Positions 28,440 through 32,377 of a stretch of 32,377 nucleotides of DNA are shown piece by piece. The notes beneath the pieces are model-generated. The model had not been told where the DNA came from, searched no databases, and saw only the letters and a list, made by a program, of their open reading frames with translations. This DNA comes from Streptomyces europaeiscabiei. GTDB taxonomy: Bacteria > Actinomycetota > Actinomycetes > Streptomycetales > Streptomycetaceae. The position numbers and the translations under genes are program-made. The stretch's first letter is position 1; each line of letters begins with the position of its first letter. The DNA is taken from NCBI RefSeq assembly GCF_001550375.1, contig NZ_LRTR01000450.1:1-32377 (forward strand), read 5' to 3'.

Positions 28440-28506
28440 CGCGCCCCTGAGGGGCGCGGGGCTCCGGCGTGTGCGGCTGCGCCACGCGGGCGCGACCAGC
28501 CCCACC
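28440..28506. repeat. Intergenic palindrome, copy 5 (inverted, long form)
   Basis: CGCGCCCC (28440-28447), TGA, GGGGCGCG (28451-28458), then ~45 bases ending GCGCGACCAGCCCCACC, which is the reversed distal part of the element (CTGGTC also precedes copy 1). It lies 31 bases after the anti-sigma stop. Confidence 0.75.
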
Positions 28507-28559
28507 GACCGGCAGCCGCCCACAACCGTGGTGGCCGCAGCCGATCGGGACGCGCGAAA

Positions 28560-28598
28560 GGGCCGGGCGGTCGCTCGGGGGCAGCGACCGTCCGGCCC
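28560..28598 (-). terminator. Terminator of the ect operon
   Basis: GGGCCGGGCGGTCGCT pairs with AGCGACCGTCCGGCCC (16 bp, one G-U), loop of 7. It lies 20 bases beyond the ectD stop codon; reading leftward it is followed by CTTTCG. Confidence 0.8.
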
Positions 28599-28617
28599 CG
28601 TCAACGGGACGGCGGGG

Positions 28618-29505
28618 TCAGCGCACCGGGGTGAAGTCCCGTGCTCCGATGAACTCCGGCCGCGGAACCGGCGCCGAGAACGGCTCGACCGCCGTGTTCT
28701 CCACGCTGTTGAACACGATGAAGACGTTGCTGCGCGGGAACGGCGTGATGTTGTCGCCGGAGCCGTGCATGCAGTTGCAGTCGAACCAGGTCGCCGAACC
28801 GGCCTTGCCCGTGAACAGCTTGATGCCGTACTCGGAGGCCATGGCCGTCAGCGCCTCGTCGGACGGGGTGCCGGCGTCCTGCATCTGCAGCGACTTCTTG
28901 TAGTTGTCCTTCGGGGTGGCCCCCGCGCAGCCGAGGAACGTCCGGTGCGACCCCGGCATGATCATCAGGCCGCCGTTGGTGTCGTGGTTCTCCGTCAGCG
29001 CGATCGACACGGACACCGTCCGCATGTTCGGCAGGCCGTCCTCGGCGTGCCAGGTCTCGAAGTCGGAGTGCCAGTAGAACCCGGACGCGCCGAAGCCCGG
29101 CTTCACGTTGATCCGCGACTGGTGCACGTAGACGTCCGAGCCGAGGATCTGCCGGGCCCGCCCGACGACCCGCTCGTCGCGCACCAACCGCGCGAACAGC
29201 TCGCTGATCCGGTGCACCTCGAAGACCGACCGGATCTCCTGCGACTGCGGCTCGACGATCGAGCGCTCGTCGGCGCGGATCGCCGGATCGGCGACGAGCC
29301 GCTCCAGCTCCTGCCGGTAGACGGCGACCTCGTCCGGCGCGATGAGCTGCTCGACGGGGAGGAAGCCGTCGCGCTCGTACGCCTGGAGTTCGGCGAGGGA
29401 GACCGGGCCGGGCGTGCCGGGGGAGCCCCAGACGACCGGGTCCTGACGCGGGACCGACACCTCGGTGGCTCCGCGGCTGGGGTAGAGGTCGGTGATCGTG
29501 GTCAT
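28618..29505 (-). CDS. ectD: Ectoine hydroxylase
   Basis: A 295-residue Fe(II)/2-oxoglutarate dioxygenase that converts ectoine to 5-hydroxyectoine in the cytoplasm. The iron-binding triad is visible: H146 and D148 in GFYWHSDFETWHAEDG and H247 in DCNCMHGSGDN. The segment FYWHSDFETWHxEDGxPxMR is the EctD signature. Length matches the family (~290-310). The ATG at 29505 has GGAGGG 9 bases upstream, overlapping the end of ectC. The frame continues open to 29754, but that is only the shadow of ectC. It is the last gene of the ectABCD operon, followed by a strong hairpin. Confidence 0.97.
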   Translation of the reverse strand: MTTITDLYPSRGATEVSVPRQDPVVWGSPGTPGPVSLAELQAYERDGFLPVEQLIAPDEVAVYRQELERLVADPAIRADERSIVEPQSQEIRSVFEVHRISELFARLVRDERVVGRARQILGSDVYVHQSRINVKPGFGASGFYWHSDFETWHAEDGLPNMRTVSVSIALTENHDTNGGLMIMPGSHRTFLGCAGATPKDNYKKSLQMQDAGTPSDEALTAMASEYGIKLFTGKAGSATWFDCNCMHGSGDNITPFPRSNVFIVFNSVENTAVEPFSAPVPRPEFIGARDFTPVR

Positions 29506-29510
29506 GGTGG

Positions 29511-29909
29511 TCAGCCCTCCTCCGTCAGTAGGGGATAGACGCCGTTCTCGTCGTGGTCCTCCCTCCCGGTCACGGGCGGGTTGAACACGCACAGGCAGCG
29601 GAAGTCCTCCTTCACCCGCAGCGTGTGCCGCTCGTGCCCGTCGAGGAGGTACATGGTGCCGGGCGTGATCGTGTAACTCCGCCCGGTCTCCTGGTCGGTG
29701 AGCTCGGCCTCGCCCTCGACGCACACGACTGCCTCGACGTGGTTCGCGTACCACATCGACGTCTCCGTACCCGCGTACAGGACGGTCTCGTGCAGGGAGA
29801 ACCCGACGCGTTCCCGGGCGAGCACGATCCGCTTGCTCTCCCAGGTACCGGACGCCGACTTCACATGCCGGTCGGTTCCTTCGATGTCCTTGAACGAACG
29901 GACGATCAC
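29511..29909 (-). CDS. ectC: L-ectoine synthase
   Basis: A 132-residue cupin that cyclises N-gamma-acetyl-diaminobutyrate to ectoine. Signatures: [16 protein letters not shown] at the start, [20 protein letters not shown] (metal-binding cupin strand), [14 protein letters not shown], and [15 protein letters not shown] with the second metal cluster. Length is the family norm (~130). The start is GTG with GAGGAGG about 12 bases upstream. The gene is five bases from ectD and 49 bases after ectB, in one transcript. Confidence 0.97.
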   Translation of the reverse strand: MIVRSFKDIEGTDRHVKSASGTWESKRIVLARERVGFSLHETVLYAGTETSMWYANHVEAVVCVEGEAELTDQETGRSYTITPGTMYLLDGHERHTLRVKEDFRCLCVFNPPVTGREDHDENGVYPLLTEEG

Positions 29910-29958
29910 GGTGTTGCGATGCCTCCTCGATAGGTTTCTCTGGTGATCCGCTGTGGTC

Positions 29959-31230
29959 TCAGACGGTCTCCCGCACGGCTCGGGCGAGGACGCGCAGCCC
30001 CTCGTCCAGCTCGTCGGGGGTGATGGTGAGGGCGGGCAGCAGCTTGACGACCTCGCTCTCCGGGCCGGACGTCTCGATCAGCAGGCCGAGTTCGAAAGCC
30101 CGCTGGGCGATCCGCCCCGCGCGCGCCTTCTCGTGGAACTCGATGCCCCAGACCAGGCCGCGCCCCCGGTACTCCTTCACATCGGCGAGGTTCTCCTCGG
30201 TGATCGAGATCAGTGCCTGCTCGACCTGTTCACCGCGCTCCCGGGTCTGCTTCTCCATCGCGGACCCGTCCGCCCAGTACGCCTCCAGGGCGGCCGTCGC
30301 CGTGACGAAGGCGGGGTTGTTGCCGCGGAACGTGCCGTTGTGCTCGCCCGGCTCCCAGATGTCCAGCTCCGGCTTGAACAGGCAGAGCGACATCGGCAGC
30401 CCGTAGCCGCTGATGGACTTGGAGACGGTCACGATGTCGGGGGTGATGCCCGACTCCTCGAACGAGAAGAAGGCGCCCGTACGACCGCAGCCCATCTGGA
30501 TGTCGTCGACGATCAGCAGCATGTCCTGCCGCTCGCACAGTCCGGCGAGCGCGCGCAGCCACTCCGGGCGGGCGACGTTGATGCCGCCCTCGCCCTGCAC
30601 GGTCTCGACGATCACGGCGGCGGGCTTGTTCAGCCCGGACCCCTGGTCCTCCAACAGCCGCTCGAACCACAGGAAGTCGGGGACCTGCCCGTCGAAGTAG
30701 TTGTCGAACGGCATCGGGGTCCCGTGGACGAGCGGAATGCCCGCCCCGGCCCGCTTGAAGGCGTTGCCGGTGACCGCGAGCGACCCGAGCGACATGCCGT
30801 GGAAGGCGTTGGTGAACGACACGATGGCCTCGCGCCCCTTCACCTTCCGGGCCAGCTTCAGCGCCGACTCCACCGCGTTGGTGCCGGTCGGCCCCGGGAA
30901 CATGACCTTGTAGGGCAGGTCGCGCGGCCGCAGCACCAGGTTCTGGAAGGACTCCAGGAAGGCCCGCTTGGCGGTCGTCGACATGTCGAGCCCGTGGGTG
31001 ACGCCGTCCCGCTCCAGATAGTCGATGAGGGCGCGTTTGAGCACGGGGTTGTTGTGGCCGTAGTTGAGTGAACCGGCGCCGGCGAAGAAGTCCAGGTAGG
31101 TGTGGCCGTCCTCGTCGTGCATCCGGCTGCCCTGCGCGCGGTCGAAGACGGTGGGCCAGCCGCGGCAGTAGCTGCGCACCTCGGACTCCAGGGTCTCGAA
31201 GACGCTCAGGTCGGGCTGGGTGATGGTCAC
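29959..31230 (-). CDS. ectB: Diaminobutyrate-2-oxoglutarate transaminase
   Basis: A 423-residue class III PLP aminotransferase that makes L-2,4-diaminobutyrate from aspartate semialdehyde. Signatures: [50 protein letters not shown]242/D243 in [14 protein letters not shown], and Schiff-base K271 in [11 protein letters not shown]. The start is GTG after GAGGAGCG. Between it and ectA is a 75-base gap rich in G on the + strand (C in the mRNA), which is unusual for an ect operon and might reduce read-through from ectA. Confidence 0.97.
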   Translation of the reverse strand: MTITQPDLSVFETLESEVRSYCRGWPTVFDRAQGSRMHDEDGHTYLDFFAGAGSLNYGHNNPVLKRALIDYLERDGVTHGLDMSTTAKRAFLESFQNLVLRPRDLPYKVMFPGPTGTNAVESALKLARKVKGREAIVSFTNAFHGMSLGSLAVTGNAFKRAGAGIPLVHGTPMPFDNYFDGQVPDFLWFERLLEDQGSGLNKPAAVIVETVQGEGGINVARPEWLRALAGLCERQDMLLIVDDIQMGCGRTGAFFSFEESGITPDIVTVSKSISGYGLPMSLCLFKPELDIWEPGEHNGTFRGNNPAFVTATAALEAYWADGSAMEKQTRERGEQVEQALISITEENLADVKEYRGRGLVWGIEFHEKARAGRIAQRAFELGLLIETSGPESEVVKLLPALTITPDELDEGLRVLARAVRETV

Positions 31231-31251
31231 GTCGAATCGCTCCTCGATGCG

Positions 31252-31304
31252 TGGGGGGAGAGAGGAAGAAGGGAGGGGAGGGAGGGGGAGGGAGTGCGGG
31301 CGGG
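31252..31304 (+). other. G-quadruplex-forming motif between ectA and ectB
   Basis: On the + strand GGGAGGGGAGGGAGGGGG (31271-31288) has four G-runs with one-base loops, flanked by further G-runs at 31254-31259, 31290-31292, 31298-31300 and 31302-31304. This is the template strand for the leftward ect transcript, and the mRNA is a pyrimidine tract here. Confidence 0.8.
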
Positions 31305-31305
31305 C

Positions 31306-31857
31306 TCAGGGGGACAGCGGGCCGATGCGGTGGAGCATCTCGGGCTGGTGCGGGCCGTCCGGGAAGTCCGCCGCCTCGAACAGGACCGTGCGCTCGATGT
31401 CCGCGCCATGACGTGCGGCGTACGAGGCGAACAGGCGCTCGGACGCGGTGTTGCCCGGCGTGATGGTGGTCTCGACGGTGGTCAGGGGGTGCCGTCGCGC
31501 GACCCGTGCCGTGAGCCCGTCCAGCAGCGCGGCCGCGAGGCCGAGCCCCCGGTGCGCCTCGTCGACGGCCACCTGCCACACGAGCAGGGTGTCCGGCCGC
31601 TCGGGCCGCACGTACCCGGTCACGAACCCGACCGGTTCCCCGGACTCGTCCCGCGCCACCACCGAGGTGTCCGCGAAGTCCCGGCACCACAGCAGATAGC
31701 TGTACGAGGAGTTCAGGTCCAGGGTTCCGGAGTCCCCGGCGATACGCCACAGCGCCGCGCCGTCCGCCACGCAGGGGCGGTCGATCCGAATCCCTTCCAC
31801 GATTTCCTCAGGAGCTTCCAGGGGCTGGGTGTGCAGGTCTGCTTGTGCGGCAGTCAT
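31306..31857 (-). CDS. ectA: L-2,4-diaminobutyrate acetyltransferase
   Basis: A 183-residue GNAT enzyme that acetylates diaminobutyrate on the gamma nitrogen. EctA signatures: LDLNSSYSYLLWCRDFADTS, VWQVAVDEAHRGLGLAAALLDGL (acetyl-CoA loop) and TTITPGNTASERLFASYAARHGA. The ATG at 31857 is chosen, since the extra open frame up to 31935 has no start with a ribosome site and is not EctA-like. There is no Shine-Dalgarno in front of the ATG, but TAAATT lies eight bases upstream with TGCAAT 16 bases before that, suggesting a leaderless or nearly leaderless mRNA. First gene of ectABCD; the pathway starts from aspartate semialdehyde and gives osmotic and heat protection. Confidence 0.96.
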   Translation of the reverse strand: MTAAQADLHTQPLEAPEEIVEGIRIDRPCVADGAALWRIAGDSGTLDLNSSYSYLLWCRDFADTSVVARDESGEPVGFVTGYVRPERPDTLLVWQVAVDEAHRGLGLAAALLDGLTARVARRHPLTTVETTITPGNTASERLFASYAARHGADIERTVLFEAADFPDGPHQPEMLHRIGPLSP

Positions 31858-31865
31858 ACGGCTTG

Positions 31866-31893
31866 AATTTACCCAGCGGAATTTCGAATTGCA
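31866..31893 (-). promoter_or_regulatory. Possible ectA promoter (TGCAAT-16-TAAATT)
   Basis: On the - strand TGCAAT (31893-31888) and TAAATT (31871-31866), spacer 16. The -10 ends eight bases before the ectA ATG, so the start point would coincide with or nearly touch the codon. Confidence 0.4.
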
Positions 31894-31976
31894 TCGCCCC
31901 GCGGGGTTACGTATGCGCCGCCCACGTGTTATCACGCGGGCGTGAGCGCTCCGGTGTAGCGAGGTGGATCTGATGG

Positions 31977-32004
31977 TTTTCGTCCGGAAATTACCGGACG
32001 AAAA
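31977..32004. promoter_or_regulatory. 28-base palindrome upstream of ectA
   Basis: TTTTCGTCCGG (31977-31987), loop AAATTA, CCGGACGAAAA (31994-32004): perfect 11-bp arms, 120 bases upstream of the ectA start. No U-tract lies beyond the stem, so an operator or cruciform is more likely than a terminator. The rest of the 336-base gap (31858-32193) holds a second hairpin at 32106 and no open frame that I can support. Confidence 0.6.
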
Positions 32005-32105
32005 GGGTGCGCTGTGGAGTCGGTCACACGTGCGTAACCCTCACGAGATCTGCTCGAATTGCGCCCCTCAGTGTTCGCGAAATCTTTGCGTTTGAGGAAG
32101 GTGAG

Positions 32106-32137
32106 AGCGGGCAGAAGAATACGGGGTTCTGCCCGCT
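32106..32137 (-). terminator. Hairpin terminator after the rightmost aminotransferase
   Basis: AGCGGGCAGAA (32106-32116), 10-base loop, TTCTGCCCGCT (32127-32137): a perfect 11-bp stem, 57 bases beyond the stop of the - strand aminotransferase. It lacks a U-tract, as is common in Streptomyces. Confidence 0.7.
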
Positions 32138-32193
32138 GAATTCAATGAATTACCGTCGAGGAAAAGCGCCGTGTTTGCCCTTGGCGGAACCTT

Positions 32194-32377
32194 TTACGCC
32201 CAGGCCCTCGTCGCCGCGCGACGGGCCCCCGCCAGGTCCACCACCCTGCCGAACCCGGTCAGCGCCGCCCCCAGCCCCGCGAGGCAGGCGTGCACGACCC
32301 CCGGTGTCGCGTCGGGGCCGTAGTGGTTCACGCGGACCATCTCCGAGGCGAGGGCGCCGCCGCCCGCGGCCAGCGGC
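32194..32377 (-). CDS. C-terminal end of a class V aminotransferase (alanine-glyoxylate type), truncated by window
   Basis: Only the last 60 codons are inside the window, ending in TAA at 32196-32194. The peptide includes LASEMVRVNHYGPDATPGVV, HACLAGLGAAL and FGRVVDLAGA. The R-x-N-H-Y-G-P-D-A-T block is the usual C-terminal segment of class V PLP aminotransferases annotated as alanine-glyoxylate or pyridoxamine-type in Streptomyces. The PLP lysine and substrate residues lie outside. The gene is transcribed leftward toward ectA, with a hairpin between them, so it is probably a separate transcription unit. Confidence 0.8.
   Translation of the reverse strand, partial: PLAAGGGALASEMVRVNHYGPDATPGVVHACLAGLGAALTGFGRVVDLAGARRAATRAWA

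Noticed and set aside
29506..29754. N-terminal extension of EctD
   Set aside because: It overlaps ectC completely in another frame; EctD proteins begin at MTTITDLYPSR with GGAGGG upstream.
29953..31071. 372-codon + strand frame opposite ectB
   Set aside because: Antisense shadow with no domain; ectB is certain from its motifs.
31858..31935. N-terminal extension of EctA
   Set aside because: It covers the likely promoter, is basic and unlike EctA, and has no ribosome site.
1..32377. CRISPR array, prophage, insertion sequence or tRNA
   Set aside because: I found no regularly spaced repeats, transposase or integrase motifs, and no cloverleaf-like sequence with a recognisable TTCGA arm.

Overview
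The window looks like a chromosomal piece of a Streptomyces. Evidence: very high GC with GC-biased third positions, GTG/TTG starts, Tat signal peptides, an AzgA-type permease, a complete ectABCD cluster, and intergenic palindromes of a type common in Streptomyces. From memory, the order ectABCD, class V aminotransferase, class B PBP, sigma factor, pectate lyases resembles the S. coelicolor SCO1864-SCO1880 neighbourhood; I could not check this. I see no tRNA, rRNA, insertion sequence, prophage or CRISPR array.

Region 1 (1-15.7 kb) is a pectinolytic island. On the + strand it holds the end of a GH43 enzyme, a secreted pectate lyase-pectinesterase fusion (PL1-CE8), an orphan sugar-binding lipoprotein, a CE12 rhamnogalacturonan acetylesterase, a second PL1, two tandem CE8 pectinesterases, an alpha/beta-hydrolase esterase that may be CE19-like, and a PL9 pectate lyase. 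A GH43 on the - strand is followed by a second PL9 on the + strand. A PL4 rhamnogalacturonan lyase runs leftward, with the decayed remains of a PL3 pectate lyase just upstream. Together these would demethylate, deacetylate and cleave homogalacturonan and rhamnogalacturonan I and trim arabinan side chains.

Region 2 (15.8-17.3 kb) is a translationally coupled ECF sigma factor and a membrane protein with a short cytoplasmic head, one membrane span, a Pro/Ser linker and an extracellular beta-rich domain. The second PL9 gene and the PL3 remnant carry almost the same ECF-type promoter (AACC, 16 bases, CGACC; 29 of 34 bases identical). I propose that this pair is a plant-polysaccharide sensor for the island, similar in logic to clostridial SigI/RsgI. 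This is the most interesting hypothesis in the window, and it is inference.

Region 3 (17.5-28.4 kb) is mostly housekeeping or accessory: a purine permease, a PbpA-like transpeptidase, an IclR regulator divergent from a ketoglutarate-semialdehyde-type dehydrogenase, a DUF1349 protein, a GNAT acetyltransferase, a FrnE-like DsbA, a class V aminotransferase, and a second ECF sigma factor with a zinc-finger/maleylpyruvate-isomerase-like anti-sigma.

Region 4 (28.6-32.4 kb) is ectABCD on the - strand, making ectoine and 5-hydroxyectoine. It has a G-quadruplex motif between ectA and ectB and a palindrome-rich upstream region. The window ends in the C-terminus of another class V aminotransferase.
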